Origin: Oscillospiraceae bacterium
GTDB lineage: Bacteria > Bacillota > Clostridia > Oscillospirales > Ruminococcaceae
Direction of reading: 5' to 3'
Length of the DNA: 64,000 bases
Assembly (NCBI GenBank): GCA_016291435.1
Contig: JAEEXH010000003.1
Span: 29,937-93,936 of the forward strand
Both the position numbers and the translations under genes were made by a program. Below, piece by piece: positions 17,705 to 25,310 of this stretch. How positions within the stretch are numbered: position 1 is the first letter of the stretch; every line of letters starts with the position of its first letter. Below the pieces are notes generated by a model. The model saw only the letters and a list, made by a program, of their open reading frames with translations, ran no database searches and was not told where the DNA came from.

Positions 17705-18538
17705 TCAGGCTCTCCTCTCGTGTTCCGCTTCCGCGATATAGTGCAGACAGTCGCGCACAGGGTCGCAGCCGCCCGCCTGATACAGCATCCGGCAGCCGAC
17801 CGCATCCTCGATCTCGCCGATCACATAGCCGCCCTCCGGGTGCCGCAGCAGGTCGATGCCCGCAAAATCGAGCGGAAGCACCCGCTGCACCGCATCTGCC
17901 AGCGCACACATGTCAGCATCCGGCTGACAGGGCGCCGCACTGCCGCCGAGCGAGAAATTGCTCCGCAGCCCCGCAGATGTGCGCAGCATTGCGCGGTAGA
18001 TCTTCCCGCCGAGCATATAGATGCGCACATCCCAGCCAGTGCGCATCGGCTTTTGCAGCAGAAACGGCAGCGGCTTTTCCCGCAGGATGCGTTCCAGCGC
18101 ATCCGCATCGCCGACCCACTCCACGCCCGCGCCGCCGTGTCCGTCCGTCGGCTTTGCGACAAGCGGCAGCGGCATCTCCGGGTATACGCCGCGCTGCGCG
18201 ATCAGCTCCGTATCGGCAGTCGGGAGACCGTGTGCCCGCAGAAAGCGGTGTGTCTCCCATTTGTCGTTCGTGACCGCCGTGACACACGCGCTGTTGTAAA
18301 CGCGGATATGCAGCATCTCCTCGCAGAACGCCGAGATCTCTGCGATCCGGCTGCGGTTGATCACCAGCTCCGGCTGCATTTCCGCGATCTCCGGGAGCGT
18401 CGTCTCCTCAGAAATGCAGAGCCGAAGGTCAATCCCCTCCGGCTCTGCGGCTTTGCGTAATTCGTCGATGAACCACCGGTTGCGTGCGGCATCGCCGGCG
18501 GTATAGATGAGGAGCCCGCGCAGCGGCTTATGCCTCAC
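17705..18538 (-). CDS. ATP-grasp family ligase (second of a tandem pair)
   Basis: The 277-residue protein has the RimK-like ATP-grasp layout: an N-terminal region with INRSRIAEISAF, a lysine-bearing strand with PLVAKPTDGHGGAGVEWVG (ATP-binding Gly loop), the adenine-binding segment FLLQKPM, RIYMLGGKIYRAMLRTS, and metal-binding DFAGIDLLRH followed by YVIGEIEDAVGC. In place of the usual N-x-N after the catalytic Glu it has E-D, an atypical ending. The start is GTG 18538, overlapping the upstream ATP-grasp gene by 11 nt. ATP-grasp enzymes join a carboxylate to an amine through an acyl-phosphate; the substrate is unknown. Confidence 0.8.
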   Translation of the reverse strand: MRHKPLRGLLIYTAGDAARNRWFIDELRKAAEPEGIDLRLCISEETTLPEIAEMQPELVINRSRIAEISAFCEEMLHIRVYNSACVTAVTNDKWETHRFLRAHGLPTADTELIAQRGVYPEMPLPLVAKPTDGHGGAGVEWVGDADALERILREKPLPFLLQKPMRTGWDVRIYMLGGKIYRAMLRTSAGLRSNFSLGGSAAPCQPDADMCALADAVQRVLPLDFAGIDLLRHPEGGYVIGEIEDAVGCRMLYQAGGCDPVRDCLHYIAEAEHERRA

Positions 18539-19427
18539 CGTTTGCTTCCTTCAACTTGCTGCGGATATGCCACATGATGTTGGTCGCCGGATTGATGCCA
18601 CAGCAGTCAATCGTGCTCTGGAGCTGCGGGTTCGAGTTGACCTCGCAGACATAGCGCTCGTTTTCTTCCCTGCCCATGAGGATATCGACACCCGCGAAAT
18701 CAAGGCCGAGTGCATTCGCTGCATCAACAGCGAGCTTTGCCTCATAATCGGTGATGGTGCGTGCCGTTGCCGTGCCGCCTGCACCGATATTGGAGCGGAA
18801 TTCATCCTTTGTTGCCGCCTGACGCTCCATCGCGCAGATGACCTTGCCGCCGACAACAGTCACACGGAGGTCTCTGCCCTTGCTCTCTGCGATGAACCGC
18901 TGGAAGATGCAGTCATGCTCGCCGATATGCGTCAGGATGCGCTCCGCCTCGCGGATGTTGTTCGCAAGATAGACCTGTGCGCCGAAGCTGCCCTTGTTTT
19001 CCTTGATGACGAGCGGCCAGCCGAGGATGCGTGCAGCCTCCTCCGCAGTTGCCGGATTGCGTCTGCATCCCGGGAAGCAGGTCGGTGCAGGGATGGTGTC
19101 CACCGTCGGGACGCCTGCCTCCGCGAGCTTCAGTGCGGTCTCCGCCTTATCATCGGCAAGCTGGATGGCGCGTGCGCCGTTGAACAGCTTGAGCCCCGAG
19201 AGTTCCATCGCACGGGCGAGCAGCACATCCTTGTCCCAGAAGAGGACAAAGCTCGGCTTCGGTTCACGCGCCTCGCTGCCGATCACGGTCGGGCGCTTAT
19301 CGGAGGTCCACTTGGAAAAGCGCAGACCCGCCTTCTCCGCAGATTCCTCCAGCAGCTTATAGAGCGAATTGAACTTTGCGGGATTGTAGTAGCTGTTGAC
19401 GATCAGCCAGCCATTGTAAAAATCCAT
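18528..19427 (-). CDS. ATP-grasp family ligase, RimK-like (first of a tandem pair)
   Basis: The 299-residue protein starts at ATG 19427, 6 nt after a GGAGGTA SD; the open frame upstream covers the promoter and is not coding. Recognisable ATP-grasp parts are LFNGARAIQLADDKAETALK, the lysine strand WPLVIKENKGSFGAQVYLA, CIFQRFIAESKGRDLRVTVV, and the metal-binding pair DFAGVDILM and YVCEVNSNPQ. The last motif (E-x-N-x-N) is complete, so the site should be active. RimK relatives add amino acids to proteins, cofactors or peptides. The two ligases and a GH27 enzyme form one operon. Confidence 0.85.
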   Translation of the reverse strand: MDFYNGWLIVNSYYNPAKFNSLYKLLEESAEKAGLRFSKWTSDKRPTVIGSEAREPKPSFVLFWDKDVLLARAMELSGLKLFNGARAIQLADDKAETALKLAEAGVPTVDTIPAPTCFPGCRRNPATAEEAARILGWPLVIKENKGSFGAQVYLANNIREAERILTHIGEHDCIFQRFIAESKGRDLRVTVVGGKVICAMERQAATKDEFRSNIGAGGTATARTITDYEAKLAVDAANALGLDFAGVDILMGREENERYVCEVNSNPQLQSTIDCCGINPATNIMWHIRSKLKEANGEA

Positions 19428-19470
19428 TGCATGTACCTCCTGAAAATACAGAAAAATATCAGATACTATT

Positions 19471-19499
19471 ATTGTACTACAAAACCGTTGAAAAGTCAA
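19471..19499 (-). promoter_or_regulatory. Sigma-A promoter of the ATP-grasp/GH27 operon
   Basis: On the minus strand, TTGACT (19494-19499) and TACAAT (19471-19476) are spaced 17 nt, about 45 nt upstream of the first ATP-grasp start. Confidence 0.75.
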
Positions 19500-19584
19500 C
19501 CGAAAATGCGGGCGGGAGAGGATTTTTTTCAAACAGCATTTCAGAGGAAGAAGCGCGGTCGGATGCCCCGGGAACCCGCGCGGC

Positions 19585-19623
19585 AAAACAAAAGCGCAGG
19601 CTCCGCTCCGAAGCCCGCGCTTT
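19585..19623 (-). terminator. Intrinsic terminator after the 52-residue ORF
   Basis: On the minus strand AAAGCGC-GGGCT pairs with AGCC-TGCGCTTT around a short loop (19591-19623), followed by a run TTTTGTTTT. It starts 4 nt after the stop of the small gene and isolates it from the ATP-grasp operon. Confidence 0.75.
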
Positions 19624-19626
19624 CGC

Positions 19627-19785
19627 TCAGTATCTCTTGTCGTATTCGCTCAGGATAAAGTTCAGATCCGGCGACTGCTCCTTGAGATCGCCGTTGATGT
19701 AAAGCCCGTACCAGCCGTCAGACTGCTCGTAGACCTCGATCAGACCGTAGCTGACCGTCTTGGATTTCAAAAGCCGCACTTTCAT
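19627..19785 (-). CDS. Small conserved-looking protein of unknown function (52 aa)
   Basis: The ORF reads MKVRLLKSKTVSYGLIEVYE, then QSDGWYGLYINGDLKEQSPD and a short charged end (FILSEYDKRY). An AGGAGG SD sits about 8 nt before ATG 19785. It has an extended -10 element (TGTTATAAT, about 19859-19867 on the minus strand) upstream and a strong terminator directly downstream, so it is probably a monocistronic gene. The pattern suggests a small all-beta domain with a helical end. I do not recognise a family. Confidence 0.65.
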   Translation of the reverse strand: MKVRLLKSKTVSYGLIEVYEQSDGWYGLYINGDLKEQSPDLNFILSEYDKRY

Positions 19786-19931
19786 TGCTGTGATCCTCCT
19801 TTTTTCATGGGTAAACAGCCGCATGCAGCAGCTCCGCATGCCGGTCTGTCACACTATTATTATAACATATTACCGAATCGAATTTGTTTCAAATGCGTGA
19901 AACTTCTGTTTCGGATATGTGAATGCAGCGC

Positions 19932-20474
19932 TTATGCGATCCCGGCGGTGAATGCCGCTTTGACCGCGTCCGCATTGTCGCAGATGATCAGCACCGCATA
20001 GTGTCCCTCTGAGAAGACAACCGCCTTCTCCGCACGCGGCACCTGTGTCGCATCGTATTCACGGTACATGCGCACGCGGGACTCCGCATGCTTTTTGAGC
20101 TCTGCCTCCGCTTCGGCAGCGTCCGCTTTGTCCTTCACCGCGATCACGCAGATCTCGTCCGCCTTGCCCGCCAAGGAATACACCAGCAGGTAATGCGCAA
20201 TTTTGTCATATTCCATATCGCTGACTGACGCAAAGCTCACATCCGCATCGCTGTCTGCATCCGTCACGATCAGCATATCGGGCAATGTGCTGTCCGCCGC
20301 CACCATATCCGTGACAAGCTGCTTCATATCGGGATAGGTCACTTCCGCTTCCGATTCCGCGGCGCTGCTGACCGGCGCCGTCTCCGCCGTGCTGCCCGCC
20401 TCGCCGCAGCCGCAGAGCATGCAGCCCGCAAGCAGAAGCGCAGCACCTGCGCAATATAATCTGTTTTTTCTCAT
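19932..20474 (-). CDS. Lipoprotein, DUF4358-like
   Basis: The 180-residue protein has a lipobox signal peptide: positive start MRKNR, hydrophobic core, and LLAGC or MLCGC near residues 14-23, followed by a Ser/Ala/Glu linker. The folded part contains ICVIAVKDKADAAEAEAELK, then a RVRMYREYD segment and VVFSEGHYAVLIICDNADAV, which resembles the DUF4358 pattern of Firmicute lipoproteins. It should be anchored on the outer face of the membrane. It follows the transglutaminase-like gene by 21 nt and is probably co-transcribed. Function unknown. Confidence 0.75.
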   Translation of the reverse strand: MRKNRLYCAGAALLLAGCMLCGCGEAGSTAETAPVSSAAESEAEVTYPDMKQLVTDMVAADSTLPDMLIVTDADSDADVSFASVSDMEYDKIAHYLLVYSLAGKADEICVIAVKDKADAAEAEAELKKHAESRVRMYREYDATQVPRAEKAVVFSEGHYAVLIICDNADAVKAAFTAGIA

Positions 20475-20495
20475 GCTTCCGCCTCCGTTCCGCGG

Positions 20496-21692
20496 TCAGT
20501 AGATCATCACGCTGCCGAGGTCGCCGAACGCATCGTTCAGCGCTTCGTTCGCCTTCTCCGCTTCCTCATCGCTGATATCATAGGACTGGCCGCCTTCCTG
20601 CGTCTCGACATAGAAGTAAACGAACAGCATATCCCTGTGTGTTTCCGGATCCTCAAAAACGCAGTGCGACATCGGCTTGGAGACCGCGTCACTGGAATAA
20701 AACGCATCGCCGGAATCGTCGATCGCGCTGAACATATTTTCGATCACGCCGATCTGCGCCTCGCTGAGCTTATTGTCAGCAAACTCGACAACAAGGCTGC
20801 CGCCCATTTCATCCATAACAGCGCGCATTGCCGCCGGGATGCCGTACACATCGTCTGCCTTCACACGCGCCATGTATGCGGGATTGTATTCCAGCGAATC
20901 AGCCGTCGGGAAGAACTCCTGATCCCAGTCGTGATCGGTCGAGAAGAGTGCGCTTGTGAGATTGAAGTGCGCATAGTTGCCGGAGCCGATGTCGCTGTAA
21001 ATATCCACAAAATACCAGTGCTCGCCGATCTTCACGCAGTCCCAGGAATGCCCGCGGTAGCGGTCGTGAACGACCTTGCAGTCAATATCCATCATCTGCA
21101 TGAGCAGGCGGAAGGTGGTCGCAAAGCCGACGCAGACCGCCTGATGGCTGCGGAGCACACCATGCGGATGATCGACCTCTGCGCCCGCCGTGCTGATGAC
21201 AGTCAGGCTGCCCTGGTCAAAGCTGAGATTTGCGGTCATCCAGTCATAGACCGCCTTTTCCTTTTCGTAGTCGGTCATGCCGTCAGTAATGATCTCACTG
21301 AGCAGCTTCGATGCCATGTCATAGGTCTCCCTGTCGGCATCGGAGAGTCCCGAGGGGTCGCCCGCCTTGTAAGCGTCGGAGATTTCCAGCGTCGAGCGGA
21401 TCTGATACTGCCCGCCGATCGTGACGCCGTCCTCTCTGCTGGCATGCTCCTCGTATTCGCCTTCCTCAAGCTCCTCGTCCTCCGGCACATCCTCCGGATC
21501 TTCGATGCCGCCGTCTAGCGCAGAGCTTTCCTCCGTCCCGCTGACCTCTGCCGTCTGCGCACTCTCCTCTGCGGCTGCCGCAGGAACGCCTTTTTTCAGC
21601 AGATAGATCGAGCTGCCCGCCGCAAGTCCGAGCGTTGCGATGTTCAGGCTGACCAGCGCGATCAGCAATGCTGTTTTGACCTGTGGTTTCAT
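20496..21692 (-). CDS. Membrane-anchored transglutaminase-like protein
   Basis: The 398-residue protein has an N-terminal TM anchor (about 8-32), an acidic linker (about 45-85) and a transglutaminase-like domain at about 130-270. The catalytic triad is visible: Cys in HQAVCVGFATTF, His in RGHSWDCVKIG and Asp in WYFVDIYSD. Many such domains act as proteases or crosslinkers on cell-surface proteins. The C-terminal 120 residues are a separate domain with no recognisable motif. It leads a two-gene operon with the DUF4358-like lipoprotein. Confidence 0.82.
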   Translation of the reverse strand: MKPQVKTALLIALVSLNIATLGLAAGSSIYLLKKGVPAAAAEESAQTAEVSGTEESSALDGGIEDPEDVPEDEELEEGEYEEHASREDGVTIGGQYQIRSTLEISDAYKAGDPSGLSDADRETYDMASKLLSEIITDGMTDYEKEKAVYDWMTANLSFDQGSLTVISTAGAEVDHPHGVLRSHQAVCVGFATTFRLLMQMMDIDCKVVHDRYRGHSWDCVKIGEHWYFVDIYSDIGSGNYAHFNLTSALFSTDHDWDQEFFPTADSLEYNPAYMARVKADDVYGIPAAMRAVMDEMGGSLVVEFADNKLSEAQIGVIENMFSAIDDSGDAFYSSDAVSKPMSHCVFEDPETHRDMLFVYFYVETQEGGQSYDISDEEAEKANEALNDAFGDLGSVMIY

Positions 21693-21733
21693 ATATGTCC
21701 TCCTTCTGTCAGATGCGGTTATTCTGTTGTACC

Positions 21734-21762
21734 ATTATAACGCCGCGCACGGGAAAAATCAA
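21734..21762 (-). promoter_or_regulatory. Promoter of the transglutaminase-like gene
   Basis: TTGATT (21757-21762) and TATAAT (21734-21739) on the minus strand, spacing 17 nt, about 40 nt before the start codon. Confidence 0.7.
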
Positions 21763-21813
21763 GCAGCGGCGCCTAAAATTAAGAGAAAATTCATTTATCG
21801 CAGGCAAACGCCG

Positions 21814-21850
21814 AAAAAAAGGGAGACCGATCACGCCGGATCAGTCCCCC
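21814..21850 (-). terminator. Intrinsic terminator after the zinc-ribbon gene
   Basis: On the minus strand a 12-bp stem, GGGGGACTGATC with GATCGGTCTCCC (one mismatch, one G-U), is followed by TTTTTTT at 21814-21820. It lies 20 nt after the stop of the zinc-ribbon gene and ends the operon that starts with the AI-2E-family gene. Confidence 0.85.
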
Positions 21851-21869
21851 CGACTGTTTTGCAGACAGA

Positions 21870-22559
21870 TCAGCCTCTCACAATCAGGAACGCGACCGCC
21901 GCAAATGCCGCGATCAGCAGCGCCTTGTTGATCTTGCCGAGAATCCCGCAGGTCTTCGCGATCTCCGGGCGGCGCGTCTGATACATCTCATAGACCTTCC
22001 TGCCGTGCCCCGGGATCAGCAGGCTGCGGATCACATCGCCCGCCGTGAGCTTCGCATTGCGGTCGGCAACGACCATCTGCGCATGTGCGACTGCTGCCGG
22101 GTTGATCACATAGCCGCAGTGGACGCAGACCACGGCGCCCTCCTCGACCTCCCGGCCGCACCCGCTGCAATAGCAGGCACCCTCCGTGTGATACATATAC
22201 CGCTGACGGGGCGCTCTCTGCACAGGCTGCTGCACCGGGCGTGCCGCGCTCTCGCCGACCAGCACGCGGTTCAGCACATCGGAGATCGCCCCCAGCAGAC
22301 CGCGGTTGCGCATCGCCTGCCGCTGCGCCTGCTCATGCCGCACGCGCACCATGCGCTGTGCCCGCTGCAAAGTCTGCACATCGAGCACATAGTTGCAGTG
22401 CACGCAGACACTCGCACCCGGCTCGACCTTCGCGCCGCAGTTGCGGCAATAGCGCACAAAGGGCTCGCTGTTGATCGGATGCTCCGCCGCAAAGGGGTCG
22501 ATGACGCCGCCGTCATCCGTCTGCGGTGCTTCCATGTACTGATATTCACGATCATCCAT
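21870..22559 (-). CDS. Double zinc-ribbon protein with C-terminal membrane anchor
   Basis: The 229-residue protein has two zinc ribbons, CRNCGAKVEPGASVCVHC at about 38-55 and CSGCGREVEEGAVVCVHC at about 130-147, each followed by a similar helical segment (LQRAQRMV, VAHAQMVV), so it contains an internal duplication. A hydrophobic segment lies at the very C-terminus (KALLIAAFAAVAFLIVRG), suggesting a tail anchor with the ribbons in the cytoplasm. Such zinc-ribbon proteins are common in Firmicutes and mostly uncharacterised. It is followed by a terminator. Confidence 0.75.
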   Translation of the reverse strand: MDDREYQYMEAPQTDDGGVIDPFAAEHPINSEPFVRYCRNCGAKVEPGASVCVHCNYVLDVQTLQRAQRMVRVRHEQAQRQAMRNRGLLGAISDVLNRVLVGESAARPVQQPVQRAPRQRYMYHTEGACYCSGCGREVEEGAVVCVHCGYVINPAAVAHAQMVVADRNAKLTAGDVIRSLLIPGHGRKVYEMYQTRRPEIAKTCGILGKINKALLIAAFAAVAFLIVRG

Positions 22560-22642
22560 TCTGTTCTCCTCCTGCGACCGAAGTCTGTTCTGTGTTGCCT
22601 TTGCCGTCCGCGGCGGCTCTCTCTGCGGAATCTCTTATAATT

Positions 22643-23584
22643 TTATTCTGCGCGATAGTAACCGATCACTTCATCCTTGTGTGTGAAGGATGCCATGAGC
22701 CTGCGCTGTTCCTGCACATCTATCGGCTGAAGCTCCGATTCGGTGAGCGGCTGCTTCGAGACCCACGCCGCCGTCACATTGCAGTTTCCGTCAATTTCCA
22801 GCGCATACCAATAGCCGGTTCTGCGCAGATCGGGGAAATACTGCTCGATATACGCCTCCAGCGAATCCGCTTCAAAGGTATCGCTCGCATGCGCAATATA
22901 ATACCCCGCAGGCGGCAGCGGAAGCGACTTTTCGCCCATCTCGTCAGCAGCACTGTTTGCCGCATTCACAACAAAGTGCGCTCCGGTGTTGATCGCAGAC
23001 ACCTTGCCATTCGCCACAAACTGATTCATCGCCTCAAACATCATGCACGCCCCCGCAAGGCATAGGAGCAGAAATCCGCCGCACCCAAGCGACCGCGCAT
23101 GACTGTCGGATGCACGGGAAAGCGCTTCGCCCGCCGTCAGGATCTGTACGGCGTTTTCGCGGCGCCGTCTGTCATAGATCAGAATCACCAGAATGCCGAC
23201 GGGGAAGCAGATCAGGCAGAGCAGCACCATCATCACGATCTGCCCCGCGTCAAACGGCTTCACCGGCACACTGCCCGGCGCATCCGCGGGGAGCGCATAT
23301 TGCAGCTCCGGAATCGACGAGACCTGCTTCACAAACTGCTTCTGCTGCACAGAGAGCACAATCACAAAGATCAGCGAGGCCGGCGGCATAAACATTGCGA
23401 TCATCGAAAAGAGCCCGTAGCCCCATTGCTCCTGCGTGCCCGTCACAAGCACGCCGAGCGTCACCAGCGAGAGCAGAATCGCTGCGGCAAGCCATGTGCG
23501 CTGCTTCCAGCGCCGCAGAAGCTCCTCGCATTCCATGCGCTGCGCATCGCTGAGCTTTTGCAGAGCAGCTTTCTCAGGGCTCAC
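22643..23584 (-). CDS. Multi-pass membrane protein of unknown function
   Basis: The 313-residue protein has four likely TM segments: about 30-47, 56-79, 116-138 and 170-187. They are followed by a C-terminal region of about 120 residues that may lie outside the membrane and contains FEADSLEAYIEQYFPDLR and YWYALEIDGNCNVTAAWV. It starts with GTG at 23584, overlapping the stop of the AI-2E-family gene by 4 nt. I do not recognise a family. Confidence 0.7.
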   Translation of the reverse strand: MSPEKAALQKLSDAQRMECEELLRRWKQRTWLAAAILLSLVTLGVLVTGTQEQWGYGLFSMIAMFMPPASLIFVIVLSVQQKQFVKQVSSIPELQYALPADAPGSVPVKPFDAGQIVMMVLLCLICFPVGILVILIYDRRRRENAVQILTAGEALSRASDSHARSLGCGGFLLLCLAGACMMFEAMNQFVANGKVSAINTGAHFVVNAANSAADEMGEKSLPLPPAGYYIAHASDTFEADSLEAYIEQYFPDLRRTGYWYALEIDGNCNVTAAWVSKQPLTESELQPIDVQEQRRLMASFTHKDEVIGYYRAE

Positions 23585-24996
23585 GGCTCCTCGCCCCCGT
23601 TTTCGGGCGCCGTGTCGGTGTCCGCTTCGGGCGCTGCATCTTTGTCCGCGTCTGCTGCCTCGTCCTCCGCAGAGGGCGCCTCAACCTTTGCCGCGCCTGC
23701 ATCCGGCTTCGGCTCAAGGAATTCCGGCTCCTCCGTCTCCGCTGCATCCTCCGGCGGCGATGGCTTGTCCGCCCGCTGCAATTCATTGGTCATATAGTGC
23801 TTCGTTTCTCCGGGGAGCCCCTTCTTTTTCAGACGGGCTGCAAACACATCGGAGAGGAAGGTATAAAGCGCCGCAAAGAGCGGGATAAACGCGACCATGC
23901 CGATGAATCCGAAGAGTCCGCCGCCGACCGAGATCGCGAAGAGCACCCAGAACATCGGAAGGCCCAGCGTGTCGCCGAGGATCTTCGGTCCGAGGATATT
24001 GCCGTCAAACTGCTGCAGCGCAAAAATGAAGATCGCGAACGGAATCGCCTTGCGCGGCTCGGAGAGCAGGATCAGCAGTCCGCTCGGCACCGCGCCGATG
24101 ATCGGGCCGAAAAACGGGATGATATTCGTCACGCCGACAAAGATCGAAATGAGCGCCGCATAGGGCATGCCGAGGATCGTCATGCCGATAAAGCAGAGCA
24201 GGCCCATGATGAAGGAGTCGATGGTCTTGCCGGAGAGGAAGTGCATGAAAGTATAGCTGACATGCGAGCCGGCATTCAGGAAGGTGTGGACATGCTCCTC
24301 CGGCAGCAGCGCATAGAGCACCTTGCGTGCCTGCGCGAGATAGCGTTCCTTCTGCGAGAGCAGATAGATCGCCAGCACCACGCCGAGCAGGAAATCGAGC
24401 ACGGCACTGACGACCGACACGGCGCCGCTGGTCAGGGTCGTGATCAAGTTTGCGCCGCCGCCCGCAAGACTGTCGAGCTTCGGCTGGAACTGCGTCGCGA
24501 AGTTGTTGATGGAATCTGTCGCGGAGACCCAGAAGGAATTGAGCGATTCATAGAGCTGCGGCTGCGTCTCCTCAAGGATGCCGAGCCTCGTCTCGAACCA
24601 GTTGCTGATGCTTGCGAGATATTCCGGCAGATTGGTAAAGAGGTTCTTGATGCTGGAATAGAGCTCCGGCAGGATCGTTGCGATCAGGCCGACGAGCGCA
24701 AACACGAGGATCAGCACCGTGCCCGTCACGGAGAGCACGCGCGCGAGCTTCGGGTGCGGCGATTTGCGGTCGGTGAGCTTCTTGAATTTCTTTTCGAGCC
24801 ACTCCTGCAGCGGGTTCAGCAGATAGGCGAGCACCAGGCCCCAGATGACCGGCGCAAACACGGATATCAGCTTTTGCAGAACACCGAGCAGATCGGTGAA
24901 GCGCCAGACCGCGATCGCAATCAGCATACAGATTGTAAAGACAAGGATTGCCGTCCTTGCTGTGGCGCGGTGTTTTTCGTCAATGCGTACTCTCAT
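23581..24996 (-). CDS. AI-2E family (PerM/YdiK-type) transporter
   Basis: The 471-residue protein has about eight TM segments with the family pattern: two helices at the start (FTICMLIAIAVWRF, LISVFAPVIWGLVLAYLLNP), a long soluble stretch, then helices with LLGVVLAIYLLSQKERYL, MGLLCFIGMTILGMPYAALI, GVTNIIPFFGPIIGAVPSGL and QFDGNILGPKILG. The NIIPFFGPIIG and Q-F-D-G-N motifs are typical. Members are permeases with varied roles; autoinducer export has been shown for only a few. The last 75 residues are an acidic Glu/Ala/Pro/Asp tail, unusually long. The start follows a GAGGGGG SD. Confidence 0.88.
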   Translation of the reverse strand: MRVRIDEKHRATARTAILVFTICMLIAIAVWRFTDLLGVLQKLISVFAPVIWGLVLAYLLNPLQEWLEKKFKKLTDRKSPHPKLARVLSVTGTVLILVFALVGLIATILPELYSSIKNLFTNLPEYLASISNWFETRLGILEETQPQLYESLNSFWVSATDSINNFATQFQPKLDSLAGGGANLITTLTSGAVSVVSAVLDFLLGVVLAIYLLSQKERYLAQARKVLYALLPEEHVHTFLNAGSHVSYTFMHFLSGKTIDSFIMGLLCFIGMTILGMPYAALISIFVGVTNIIPFFGPIIGAVPSGLLILLSEPRKAIPFAIFIFALQQFDGNILGPKILGDTLGLPMFWVLFAISVGGGLFGFIGMVAFIPLFAALYTFLSDVFAARLKKKGLPGETKHYMTNELQRADKPSPPEDAAETEEPEFLEPKPDAGAAKVEAPSAEDEAADADKDAAPEADTDTAPENGGEEP

Positions 24997-25310
24997 GGGT
25001 ACACATGCCCCCTCTCATGTCACAGTCATATCAGGATACTCTCTTTTATTATACATGAAAACCGCAAAAAAAGAAAGTCTTTTCATAAAAATTTAATCTG
25101 CACTTTGAAATTGCGGCGAACATACGTTTATAATTGAAATATCCGGCAGGAAGAACGCAATATTTCGGCAGTTTCACATGATGAAATTTCCGTTTCAGCC
25201 ATTGCATTTTCCGGCATTATATGATATAATAGATGTGTGTTGCCAAACGGCAGACACGAGAAATCAGAGATCCGCTCTTTTTGACAGAAGCAAAGGAGTT
25301 TTCCGTACCC
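24997..25310. promoter_or_regulatory. Divergent intergenic region between the AI-2E-family gene and pcrA
   Basis: This gap of about 310 nt holds the pcrA promoter (listed separately) and, on the minus strand, a TATAAT at about 25048-25053 preceded by ATG without a good -35 (TTTCTT at 17 nt), a weak promoter candidate for the AI-2E-family gene. The rest is AT-rich with no gene visible. Confidence 0.45.
25202..25230 (+). promoter_or_regulatory. Sigma-A promoter of the helicase gene
   Basis: TTGCAT (25202-25207) and TATAAT (25225-25230), spacing 17 nt. Transcription would start near 25237, which excludes the in-frame codon at 25233 as the helicase start. Confidence 0.75.
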
